Source: Solirubrobacterales bacterium (lineage in GTDB: Bacteria; Actinomycetota; Thermoleophilia; Solirubrobacterales; Solirubrobacteraceae). Taken from it: DNA of 5,236 bases. The stretch covers positions 1 to 5,236 of the forward strand of contig JAOPZU010000028.1 in assembly GCA_025963955.1 (NCBI GenBank). The letters run 5' to 3'. Both the position numbers and the translations under genes were made by a program. How positions within the stretch are numbered: position 1 is the first letter of the stretch; each line of letters starts with the position of its first letter. This document shows positions 1 to 4,890 of this stretch, in pieces. The notes beneath the pieces were generated by a model. The model had not been told where the DNA came from. It saw nothing but the letters and a program-made list of their open reading frames with translations, and did not search any database.

Positions 1-231
1 GGCACGATGGGCCTGCTGCAGGCCACGGAGGTCGTGAAGCTCATCATCGGCGCCGGCTCGCCGCTCATCGGCCGCCTGCTCATGTACGACGCCCTCGACG
101 CGACCACGAGCGAGGTCAAGGTGCGCCGCGACCCCGAGTGCCCCGTCTGCTCGCGCGACCCGGAGTCGATCTCCGACGACGAGATGGGCGTCTTCCCCGA
201 CTACGAGGCGTTCTGCGCCGCGGCCGGGTAG
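1..231 (+). CDS. ThiF/MoeB-family sulfur-carrier adenylyltransferase, C-terminal end (5' partial)
   Basis: This is the last 76 residues of an E1-like enzyme whose 5' part lies left of the window. Family members adenylate the C-terminal glycine of a small ubiquitin-fold sulfur carrier (MoaD, ThiS, CysO) before sulfur is loaded. The visible part begins with the conserved GT...QATEVVKLI helix, continues through a PLIGRLLMYDALD segment and reaches the second CPVC pair (codons at 139-150) of the structural zinc site. It then closes with the DYEAFC motif about five residues before the stop. M. tuberculosis MoeZ has a C-terminal rhodanese domain after this point; this protein stops, so it is the MoeB/ThiF-like form without rhodanese. 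The CysO-like gene follows 82 bases downstream on the same strand, which suggests that carrier is its partner. Family assignment is firm. The exact subtype (MoeB, ThiF or a CysO-specific enzyme) cannot be settled from the fragment. Confidence 0.9.
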   Translation, partial: GTMGLLQATEVVKLIIGAGSPLIGRLLMYDALDATTSEVKVRRDPECPVCSRDPESISDDEMGVFPDYEAFCAAAG

Positions 232-251
232 AACACCACCCACGTACGCCG

Positions 252-271
252 CGCCGCCCCCGCGGGCGGCG
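252..271 (+). terminator. GC-rich hairpin with pyrimidine tail between the E1-like gene and cysO
   Basis: A perfect 8-bp stem (252-259 with 264-271) closes a CCGC loop about 20 bases after the adenylyltransferase stop. It is followed by a short C/T-rich run (ctccttcttcc, 275-285). This fits a weak intrinsic terminator or attenuator. Because cysO starts at 314 without a convincing promoter in between, partial read-through into cysO is as plausible as full termination. Confidence 0.5.
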
Positions 272-298
272 GGCTCCTTCTTCCCCGCGAACCACCCC

Positions 299-303
299 GA
301 GGA
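299..303 (+). promoter_or_regulatory. Shine-Dalgarno for cysO
   Basis: GAGGA lies 10 bases before the ATG at 314, a normal ribosome-binding site that supports this start. It contrasts with cysM and mec, which have none. Confidence 0.6.
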
Positions 304-313
304 CCTCCGCACC

Positions 314-589
314 ATGGCCACCATCCGCATTCCCCCCGTCCTGCGCGCCTCCGTCGGCGGCGAGCGCGAGGTCGACGCCGACGGCGAGACGATCGACGCC
401 GTCCTGCGCTCGCTCGTCGAGGCCCACCCGGAGACCGAGGCGCAGATCTTCGGCGCCGACGGGGAGCTCAACCGCTACGTGAACGTCTACCTCAACGACG
501 AGGACGTCCGCGTCCTTGACGGCCTGCAGACCGCGGTGGGCGCGGGCGACTCGCTCGTCATCCTCCCCGCCATGGCCGGCGGGGCGTAA
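314..589 (+). CDS. cysO: CysO-like MoaD/ThiS-family sulfur carrier protein ending Gly-Gly-Ala
   Basis: A 91-residue beta-grasp sulfur carrier. In the CysO pathway the C-terminal glycine is adenylated and converted to a thiocarboxylate that supplies sulfur to CysM. The best family marker is the segment around residues 54-70 (RYVNVYLNDEDVR), followed by a GDSLVILPAMAGG tail (residues 78-90). This is very close to what I recall of M. tuberculosis CysO and differs from typical MoaD, which lacks the NDEDVR stretch. Length matches CysO (about 93 residues). The start is set by the SD at 299-303 and by the strand-1 sequence ATIRIP directly after Met. The oddity is the end: codons 578-586 read Gly-Gly-Ala before TAA, so the diglycine is not terminal and residue 91 would have to be removed before adenylation. 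The downstream JAMM peptidase is the obvious candidate. A MoaD or ThiS role is possible but less likely given cysM and mec nearby. Confidence 0.88.
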   Translation: MATIRIPPVLRASVGGEREVDADGETIDAVLRSLVEAHPETEAQIFGADGELNRYVNVYLNDEDVRVLDGLQTAVGAGDSLVILPAMAGGA

Positions 590-597
590 CGCCCGCC
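578..597. terminator. Hairpin over the cysO stop codon between convergent genes
   Basis: An 8-bp GC stem (578-580 plus 582-586 with 590-597, one bulged G at 581) has the cysO TAA stop as its three-base loop. It lies between cysO and the convergent membrane-protein gene, whose stop is at 604-606, so it could end transcription from the left. There is no T-run, so this is a structural inference. Confidence 0.4.
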
Positions 598-603
598 TGG
601 GCC

Positions 604-987
604 TCAGTCCGCCGTCAGCCCCGTCACGGCGGCCGCCACCAGCGCGGTCGACATGGCGACGAAGGACACGACGGTCACCGCGCGGTAGACGGGGTTCCGG
701 TCCGCGGTGTCGGAGAAGGCCAGCGGCAGGAAGAGCGTCGGGTTGACCCACGTCCCGAGGATGAGCAGCACCCGGACCCAGGTGGCGAGGTCCGGCAGCG
801 CGAGCCCCACGGCCATCGCGATGAGGCCCATCATCACGTAGTCCAGATGCGCCTGCATGAGCCGCCGCGGGCTCTTGACCCCGGCCCGGGTCAGCCAGGC
901 GGGCCGCTCCAGGCGGATGACGATGAGCCAGCCGAACAGCGCCGCCACGGCCAGTTCGACGAGGCCCGAGCGCACGAGTGGGGACAT
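604..987 (-). CDS. Four-helix integral membrane protein of unknown function
   Basis: A 127-residue hydrophobic protein with four likely transmembrane helices at about residues 8-26, 48-66, 69-91 and 101-124. A basic loop at 29-42 (RPAWLTRAGVKSPRR) leads into the most distinctive motif, QAHLDYVMMG (45-54), whose His and Asp lie at the start of helix 2; WVNP follows in helix 3. The layout faintly recalls small four-helix proteins annotated as hydroxylaminobenzene mutase-like, but I would not assign a function. The reading frame stays open upstream to 1077, but that extension is polar and Arg/Pro-rich. The ATG at 985-987 is preferred because a TANNNT box lies 7 bases upstream and the first helix starts just after it. 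An in-frame GTG three codons upstream is the alternative. The gene faces away from cysM and converges on cysO, so it interrupts the cysteine cluster on the opposite strand. Confidence 0.75.
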   Translation of the reverse strand: MSPLVRSGLVELAVAALFGWLIVIRLERPAWLTRAGVKSPRRLMQAHLDYVMMGLIAMAVGLALPDLATWVRVLLILGTWVNPTLFLPLAFSDTADRNPVYRAVTVVSFVAMSTALVAAAVTGLTAD

Positions 988-994
988 GGCGTCC

Positions 995-1000
995 ACGCTA
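995..1000 (-). promoter_or_regulatory. Candidate -10 box of a leaderless promoter for the membrane protein
   Basis: On the minus strand TAGCGT is followed by 7 bases and the ATG at 987. No Shine-Dalgarno lies between, and a start about 7 bases after the box would begin the transcript at the ATG. No good -35 element is visible 16-18 bases upstream. Confidence 0.4.
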
Positions 1001-1085
1001 TCCGCGCCGCGAGGCGGAGCGCATCGCGAGGGCACCCACATCACGATCACCCTGCCGCTGCGGTTTTCCGGCGTCACCCGCTGGC

Positions 1086-1091
1086 TACACT
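1086..1091 (+). promoter_or_regulatory. Candidate -10 box of cysM promoter (near-leaderless)
   Basis: TACACT lies 9 bases before the cysM ATG (1101). A weak -35-like TTTTCC (1064-1069) sits 16 bases upstream of it. No SD is found between box and ATG, so the transcript probably starts within a few bases of the start codon. It lies in the 113-base divergent gap shared with the minus-strand membrane-protein gene. Confidence 0.45.
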
Positions 1092-1100
1092 TTGTGAAGT

Positions 1101-2075
1101 ATGGGTCAGCTCCCGCTCCAGAACCGTCCCTGCGGAGGTCGCTACAGCGACATCGTCGCGGCGATCGGCAACACCCCGCTCGTCGAGCTCAAGCGCCTGT
1201 CGCCGAAGCCCGGCGTCCGCATCTGGGCGAAGCTCGAATCGCACAACCCGACGGGCTCGGTGAAGGACCGCGTCGCGCGCGCGCTCATCGAGGACGCCGA
1301 GGAGAAGGGGATGATCGGGCCGGGCACCACGATCCTGGAGCCGACCTCCGGCAACACCGGGATCTCGCTCGCGATGATCTGCAGCCGCAAGGGCTACAAG
1401 CTGCGCGTGGTCATGCCGGACAACGTCACGCAGGAGCGCACGCAGCTGCTGAAGATGTACGGCGCGGAGATCATCTACTCGCCCGGCAACCAGGGCTCCA
1501 ACGGGGCCGTGGCCATGGCTCAGGAGCTCGCCGCGGCGGATCCGACGCTGTACATGCCCTACCAGTACGGCAATCCCGCCAACCCGCTGGCGCACTACAA
1601 CGGGACCGCCGTCGAGATCCTCGAGGAGCTCGACGGGCAGGTCGACGCGTTCGTCGCGGGCCTCGGCACCGGCGGCACGCTGATGGGCAACGGCCGGCGC
1701 TTCAAGGAGGAGCTCGGCGACCGCGTGAAGATCGTCGCGGCCGAGCCGATGCAGGGCGAGCCCGTCCAGGGCCTGCGCTCTCTCGACGACGGCTTCATCC
1801 CGCCGATCATCGACCTCAGCGTCCTGGACCGGAAGATCTTCGTCACGAACCACGACGCCATCGTCTGGACGCGCAAGCTCCTCGACGAGGAGGGCGTCTT
1901 CGCCGGGGTCTCCAGCGGGGCCATCGCGTCCATCGCGGTTCGCATGGCGAACGAGATGGACGAGGGCAACATCGTCTTCATCGTCTGCGACGACGGTTGG
2001 AAGTACCTGAGCTCCGGCGTGTACACGCTGCCGGTCGAAGAGGTCGCGAATCTGGACTCGACCATCTGGTGGTAG
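1101..2075 (+). CDS. cysM: CysM-type PLP-dependent cysteine synthase (probably O-phosphoserine/CysO-dependent)
   Basis: A 324-residue fold-type II PLP enzyme. Key elements in order: NTPLVEL (24-30); NPTGSVKDR with the PLP Schiff-base lysine K55; the substrate-binding SGNTG loop (83-87); the GTGGT phosphate-binding loop (189-193); and the SSG motif (271-273), whose serine contacts the pyridine nitrogen. The segment around 223-234 (QGLRSLDDGFIP) resembles M. tuberculosis CysM, where as I recall it R220 selects O-phosphoserine; the aligned residue here is R226. CysK proteins usually have a different sequence there. The C-terminus ends IWW, comparable to the mycobacterial tail that folds over the active site. 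Known CysM of this kind uses CysO thiocarboxylate rather than sulfide, which fits cysO and mec nearby. The ATG at 1101 gives an 11-residue extension over the mycobacterial protein (residues 1-13 including C11). No other in-frame start lies before the conserved region. Length matches the family (323 in M. tuberculosis). Confidence 0.92.
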   Translation: MGQLPLQNRPCGGRYSDIVAAIGNTPLVELKRLSPKPGVRIWAKLESHNPTGSVKDRVARALIEDAEEKGMIGPGTTILEPTSGNTGISLAMICSRKGYKLRVVMPDNVTQERTQLLKMYGAEIIYSPGNQGSNGAVAMAQELAAADPTLYMPYQYGNPANPLAHYNGTAVEILEELDGQVDAFVAGLGTGGTLMGNGRRFKEELGDRVKIVAAEPMQGEPVQGLRSLDDGFIPPIIDLSVLDRKIFVTNHDAIVWTRKLLDEEGVFAGVSSGAIASIAVRMANEMDEGNIVFIVCDDGWKYLSSGVYTLPVEEVANLDSTIWW

Positions 2076-2156
2076 TGAGCCGATCTGGCGCGAGTTGCGT
2101 TAACACCATCAAGCCCCGACGCGACTACGCTGTAGGCGCGGCCCTGAACGTCAAAG

Positions 2157-2162
2157 AGAAGG
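2157..2162 (+). promoter_or_regulatory. Shine-Dalgarno for tatA
   Basis: AGAAGG in a purine-rich stretch (aaagagaagg) ends 10 bases before the ATG at 2173 and supports that start over the internal ATG at 2191. In the 97-base gap after cysM, TACGCT (2126-2131) is a possible -10 box, but no well-spaced -35 is visible, so separate transcription is uncertain. Confidence 0.55.
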
Positions 2163-2172
2163 TTGTGACGCA

Positions 2173-2355
2173 ATGCCGAACATCGGCCCCATGGAACTCA
2201 TCATCGTCCTCGCGATCGCGCTGATCGTGCTGGGCCCCAAGAAGCTCCCCGAGGTCGGCAAGTCCGTCGGCAAGGGCATGCGCGAGTTCAAGGAAGCGGT
2301 CTCCGGTGGCTCGGACGACGACCGCGAGGAGCGCGCCGCGCTCAAGTCCGAGTAG
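2173..2355 (+). CDS. tatA: Sec-independent (twin-arginine) translocase subunit TatA
   Basis: A 60-residue TatA/TatE-family protein. TatA protomers line up at the TatBC receptor to let folded twin-arginine proteins cross the cytoplasmic membrane. All family parts are visible: a short N-terminus with PMEL (6-9), one hydrophobic helix (about 9-20), the LGPKKLPE hinge (20-27) and an amphipathic helix (about 24-43, VGKSVGKGMREFKEA). A short charged tail (46-60) follows. The length is at the short end for TatA. TatB is less likely because of the short tail. It is the only Tat component here and lies between cysM and mec with no obvious link to cysteine synthesis. A strong hairpin follows its stop, so it may be its own unit or the last gene of a cysM-tatA transcript. 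Confidence 0.93.
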   Translation: MPNIGPMELIIVLAIALIVLGPKKLPEVGKSVGKGMREFKEAVSGGSDDDREERAALKSE

Positions 2356-2370
2356 GACCCGCCGCACCCG

Positions 2371-2399
2371 CCCGCGTCGTGCCGCGAGCACGGCGCGGG
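2371..2399 (+). terminator. Strong GC-rich hairpin after tatA
   Basis: A 12-bp stem (2371-2382 with 2388-2399) is perfect apart from one T·G wobble at 2377/2393, and closes a five-base CGCGA loop. It starts 15 bases after the tatA stop. No T-run follows, but actinobacterial terminators often lack one. The stem ends 6 bases before the candidate mec -10 box, so it would insulate mec from tatA transcription. Confidence 0.65.
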
Positions 2400-2405
2400 G
2401 CGCGC

Positions 2406-2411
2406 TAGGTT
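2406..2411 (+). promoter_or_regulatory. Candidate -10 box of a leaderless mec promoter
   Basis: TAGGTT is followed by 7 bases (cgatggc) and then the GTG start at 2419. No SD is present. The upstream 17-base position for a -35 falls in the terminator stem and shows no recognisable element. The same box-to-start geometry occurs at the membrane-protein gene. Confidence 0.4.
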
Positions 2412-2418
2412 CGATGGC

Positions 2419-2823
2419 GTGAAGATCGATCAGTCGTTGCTGCAGACCGTCATCGACCACGCCCTGCGTGACGCTCCGGACGAATGTTGCGGCGTCCTGT
2501 CCGTCCGCGACGGGGTGGTCGACCGGGTGATCCCGCTCGAGAGCGTCAAGCGCAGCCCCTTCAGCTTCGAGATCGACCCGAAGGTGCTGCTCGCGACCTA
2601 CATGGAGATCGAGGACGCGGGCGCCGAGCTCGGCGTCATCTACCACTCCCACACGCGCTCACCGCCGGTCCCGTCGCAGACGGACATCAACTTCGGCGAG
2701 CGCTGGCCCGGCGTGGAGTGGCTCATCGTCGGCACCAAGGGCCAGACCACGGTCCAGAGCTGGCTCATCTCGGAGCGCGGCGAGGTCACGGAGGTCCCGA
2801 TCGAGATCGCCGGCGCGGGATGA
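2419..2823 (+). CDS. mec: Mec-type JAMM/MPN+ zinc metallopeptidase
   Basis: A 134-residue JAMM peptidase. In M. tuberculosis, Mec cleaves the CysO-cysteine adduct to release cysteine and regenerate CysO. The full JAMM signature is intact: catalytic Glu22 (in ECCG, 22-25), zinc ligands His76 and His78 (HSH), Ser86 and Asp89 (HxHx7SxxD). The HSHTRSPPVPSQTD run (76-89) and the early ECCG are typical of bacterial Mec/QbsD-like enzymes rather than RadC. The start is GTG at 2419, giving MKIDQSLL immediately before the first helix. An ATG at 2414 is in another frame and meets a stop after two codons. It overlaps the next gene by ATGA, so the two are probably translationally coupled. Because the CysO-like carrier here ends GGA, this enzyme may also trim the terminal alanine, as I recall for HcyD acting on HcyS in Wolinella; that is inference. 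Confidence 0.9.
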   Translation: MKIDQSLLQTVIDHALRDAPDECCGVLSVRDGVVDRVIPLESVKRSPFSFEIDPKVLLATYMEIEDAGAELGVIYHSHTRSPPVPSQTDINFGERWPGVEWLIVGTKGQTTVQSWLISERGEVTEVPIEIAGAG

Positions 2824-3341
2824 CCGCGGCCGAGCCCCTGGTCTGCTCGGGCTGCGGCCGCGAGCACCGGGGCGCCGAGCGGTTCTGCCCGGACTGCGGG
2901 ATGCCGCTGGTCTTCCCGGACGCCGGGGGCGGCGACCCGGAGCTCACGCCGGTCCAGGAGCGCGCCCGGAAGGTGAAGAAGCAGTACCTGGAGGGGGAGC
3001 TCGTCGTCGTCGCCTGGGCGCGTCACCAGTCCGAGGCCGAGCTCATCCAGGGCCTGCTCCTGGAGGAGGGGGTGCCGTCGATGATGCGCCGGACCCTCGG
3101 CTTCGACGTGCCGGACATGCTCGCAGCGGGCCCGCGGGAGATCCTCGTCCGGGCCGGCGGTGCCGCCGTCGCCCGCGAGGTGCTTGCGGCCGTGGAGCAG
3201 ACCCAGGAGAACGGGGCGCAGCCACCGCGGGACGTCCCGCGCCCGCTCCACGACGGACGCAACCGCGCGATCGCCCTGATGCTGCTCGTCGCGATCATCG
3301 TGCCGCTGGCCGTCTTCCTCGGCCTGGTGCTGACGAGCTGA
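2820..3341 (+). CDS. Zinc-ribbon, DUF2007-like, C-terminally membrane-anchored protein
   Basis: A 173-residue three-part protein. Residues 9-26 form a zinc ribbon with two CxxC pairs (C9/C12 and C23/C26, spaced as in zinc-ribbon domains). A charged linker (39-58) follows. Residues 62-125 (VVVAWARHQSEAELIQGLLLEEGVPSMMRR... REILV...AREVLAAV) have the pattern of DUF2007-like putative signal-transducing proteins, small domains of unknown function that resemble GlnB/ferredoxin-fold modules. A single hydrophobic helix at about 150-171 ends the protein, so the other domains should face the cytoplasm (positive residues R147/R149 precede the helix). The start at 2820 overlaps the mec stop (ATGA) with no clear SD, which argues for coupled translation with mec. 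The frame is open upstream, but that part is an out-of-frame shadow of mec. No function is known; a link to cysteine/CysO metabolism rests only on this overlap. Confidence 0.8.
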   Translation: MTAAEPLVCSGCGREHRGAERFCPDCGMPLVFPDAGGGDPELTPVQERARKVKKQYLEGELVVVAWARHQSEAELIQGLLLEEGVPSMMRRTLGFDVPDMLAAGPREILVRAGGAAVAREVLAAVEQTQENGAQPPRDVPRPLHDGRNRAIALMLLVAIIVPLAVFLGLVLTS

Positions 3342-3346
3342 GGCCG

Positions 3347-3378
3347 GCGGGCCGTGCGAGCGGCTACTGCTGGCCCGC
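3347..3378. terminator. Weak inverted repeat between convergent genes
   Basis: GCGGGCC (3347-3353) pairs with GGCCCGC (3372-3378), with an 18-base loop that contains the stop codon of the minus-strand gene (3364-3366). The position between two convergent stops suits a bidirectional terminator, but the loop is large and there is no T-run. Confidence 0.3.
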
Positions 3379-4119
3379 GATCCGCGCCAGGTGCGCGCGC
3401 CAGTTCCCGCCGACGCCGACGAGGCCCTGGGCGAACGCCTGCTGCAGCGCTTCTTCGGGCTTGCCGGCGGGCAGACGGCAGGCGAGGTCGACGACGGCCT
3501 GCTCCCCGCGCTCCTGCGCCAGCAGGTCCAGGACGCTGCCGCCCAGCAGCTGCGCGTCCTTGACCGTGGGCGGGAAGGACGGCTCGGACCCCTCGCGCAG
3601 GCGCCGCGCGATGGCGGGCCGGGCGTGGACCGTCTGCCCGCCGAAGTACTGCCCGGCCCCCGCCCACAGCCACGACCAGCGCAGCATCTGCCGCAGCGAG
3701 CCGGCCCGGAAGGGCGGCGGGAGCTGCGCGTTGTTCTTTCCCACGACGAGCTGCGCGTAGAGCGCGGCCGGCGCGAGCAACGCCATCTCGCGGGACCCGG
3801 GCACGCTCGAGGCGCGGGTCTCGACGTGCCGGGGAGCGAGCAGGTGCATGCCGTCCGCGGTCGGCCAGCCGACGATGTAGCGGCGGGCGGCCGGGCTGGT
3901 CAGGCGGACGACAAGGGCGAGCTCGGGCTGGGCGGCGTACAACTGCGCCCGCGTCCCGTGCAGGACGACGTCGACCATGCCGGGCATGAGCGGGAACTGT
4001 GCCGACAGCCGCTCACGGGTGCCCTCGAGCAGCTCGAGGACGCCGACCACGTCGTCGTAATCGGCCTCGTCGTGGCGCGCCGTGAAGTGCGGCGACTCGG
4101 TCTCCTCCCAGCTCGTCAT
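3364..4119 (-). CDS. Gluzincin-like (peptidase MA/DUF1570-style) protein, apparently lacking the zinc site
   Basis: A 251-residue protein without signal peptide or membrane helix. Its opening ESPHFTARHDEADYDDVVGV (8-27), followed by a helix LLEGTRERLSAQFP (30-43) and a short VDVVLHGT strand (49-56), matches how peptidase MA/DUF1570-type gluzincins begin. A later WLWAGAGQYFGG (150-161) corresponds to the W-L-x-E-G-x-A-x-Y-F region that usually follows the active site. The active-site helix itself should contain HExxH. The matching helix is LLAPAALYAQLVVG (114-127), where the expected His, Glu and His are Ala119, Leu120 and Gln123. The Glu of the WLxEG motif is also replaced (Ala153). I infer a catalytically inactive homologue. 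The family call is from motif recall and uncertain. The gene lies 60 bases after the DUF1802-like gene on the same strand and may be co-transcribed. The start codon sits inside an inverted repeat and has only a weak AGG upstream. Confidence 0.75.
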   Translation of the reverse strand: MTSWEETESPHFTARHDEADYDDVVGVLELLEGTRERLSAQFPLMPGMVDVVLHGTRAQLYAAQPELALVVRLTSPAARRYIVGWPTADGMHLLAPRHVETRASSVPGSREMALLAPAALYAQLVVGKNNAQLPPPFRAGSLRQMLRWSWLWAGAGQYFGGQTVHARPAIARRLREGSEPSFPPTVKDAQLLGGSVLDLLAQERGEQAVVDLACRLPAGKPEEALQQAFAQGLVGVGGNWRAHLARIAGQQ

Positions 4120-4161
4120 CCGCGGGCCTGCGCGAGGGACCTGACCAGGGCCCGCGGGATG
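4117..4161 (-). promoter_or_regulatory. Long hairpin enclosing the start codon of the gluzincin-like gene
   Basis: On the minus strand the arm at 4161-4146 can pair with 4130-4117: 14 base pairs with two bulged C residues in the first arm and a 15-base loop. The second arm ends exactly with the ATG start (4119-4117) and includes the only AGG-like ribosome site. The hairpin starts 18 bases after the stop of the DUF1802-like gene. It could end that transcript, or hide the start codon and make translation of the next gene conditional. Confidence 0.45.
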
Positions 4162-4179
4162 ACGAGAATGGGGAAGGCG

Positions 4180-4812
4180 CTAGACCAGCGAGGGGATGTT
4201 CGCGCCCTCGCAGATGGCCTGGATGGCCGACGCGGCGCCGGCGAACTCGTCGTCGTTGAGCACCGGGGTGCCCTCGAACGGGAGGTCGCGTGTGATCTCG
4301 AGCCACGACTTGCAGCCACCGAACTCGTCCCGGACCTTGACGGTCACCGGGCGCGGGATGCGGTAGGTGCGCAGCAGCAGCACGTGCAGCGGCTCGCGGC
4401 GCTTCCACGAGAGGCGCTTCTCGGCGTAGTCCGTGGTCCACACGTAGTACGGGGAGAGATCACAGACGATCCGCGGATCGCTCACGGTGAAATGACCAGC
4501 GACCTCGGCCCACGCGCGGACGCGGACGCGGTCGGGCTGGGCGATGCCCCCGTCACGGGTGAGGGCGTGGGCGGGCGGCTCGCCGTCCGGCCAGACACCC
4601 TCCTCGAGCGCACGCCGCATCTCCGGCATGTGCGAGGCGCGGACCAGATCGTTGCGCTGATGATCGAAGGTCGGGTACAGGAAGAACCGGTCGTGCTGCA
4701 GCTCGAAGTGCTTGCCATCCTCGCGGATGCCGCCCTTGCGGAGCGTGATGAGCTGCTCGCCTTCGGCGAGCGCACGGACGGTAACCGCCCATTCCTTGAA
4801 AGCAATTGGCAT
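4180..4812 (-). CDS. DUF1802-like protein
   Basis: A 210-residue soluble protein that I recognise as DUF1802-like from its N-terminal pattern: FKEWAVTVRAL (5-15), a strand EQLITLRKGGIRE (19-31), then KHFELQHDRFFLYPTFDHQ (34-52). That order of KEW, LRKGGI, F-x-L-x-H, F-x-L-Y-P-T and H-Q is the family hallmark. The rest includes VSDPRIVCDLSPYYVWT (about 110-126), a region rich in basic residues (RTYRIPRPVTVKVRDEFGGCKSW) and an LNDDEF segment near the end. The family has no experimentally defined role that I know of. The ATG at 4810-4812 is chosen because the conserved region starts three residues later; the upstream in-frame GTG at 4888-4890 would add 26 residues with no family resemblance. No SD or clear -10 box precedes this ATG. 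The gluzincin-like gene follows 60 bases downstream, probably in one unit. Confidence 0.8.
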   Translation of the reverse strand: MPIAFKEWAVTVRALAEGEQLITLRKGGIREDGKHFELQHDRFFLYPTFDHQRNDLVRASHMPEMRRALEEGVWPDGEPPAHALTRDGGIAQPDRVRVRAWAEVAGHFTVSDPRIVCDLSPYYVWTTDYAEKRLSWKRREPLHVLLLRTYRIPRPVTVKVRDEFGGCKSWLEITRDLPFEGTPVLNDDEFAGAASAIQAICEGANIPSLV

Positions 4813-4890
4813 ACGAAGTCGCTGAGTTAGGAGACAGGAAATCCGGTGAGCGGCGATTGCGAGAGCAGTCGGGGGCTCCGGACCTGTCAC

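Noticed and set aside
988..1077. N-terminal extension of the membrane protein from the upstream start at 1077
   Set aside because: The extra 30 residues are polar and Arg/Pro-rich and run into the cysM promoter region; the start at 987 has leaderless geometry and leads straight into helix 1.
1074..1853. Minus-strand 259-codon frame antisense to cysM
   Set aside because: Composition is that of a shadow frame (Arg/Val/Asp/Ala/Leu-rich), with no motif and full overlap with a conserved enzyme gene.
857..2224. Long plus-strand open frame (455 codons) overlapping cysM
   Set aside because: It is an Arg/Gly/Ala-rich shadow in another frame of the clearly conserved cysM and of the minus-strand membrane gene; no family motif is present.
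2414..2422. Mini-ORF ATG-GCG-TGA overlapping the mec start, as a possible regulatory leader
   Set aside because: If transcription begins near 2418 this ATG is not in the message; two codons arise easily by chance.
3391..4830. Long plus-strand open frame (479 codons) antisense to two minus-strand genes
   Set aside because: The minus-strand frames have recognisable motifs and natural composition. The plus frame is rich in Arg/Ala/Asp/Val, typical of antisense shadows in GC-rich DNA.
4813..4890. N-terminal extension of the DUF1802-like gene from GTG at 4888-4890
   Set aside because: The 26 extra residues show no family resemblance; the conserved region begins just after the ATG at 4812. It cannot be fully excluded because no SD precedes the ATG.
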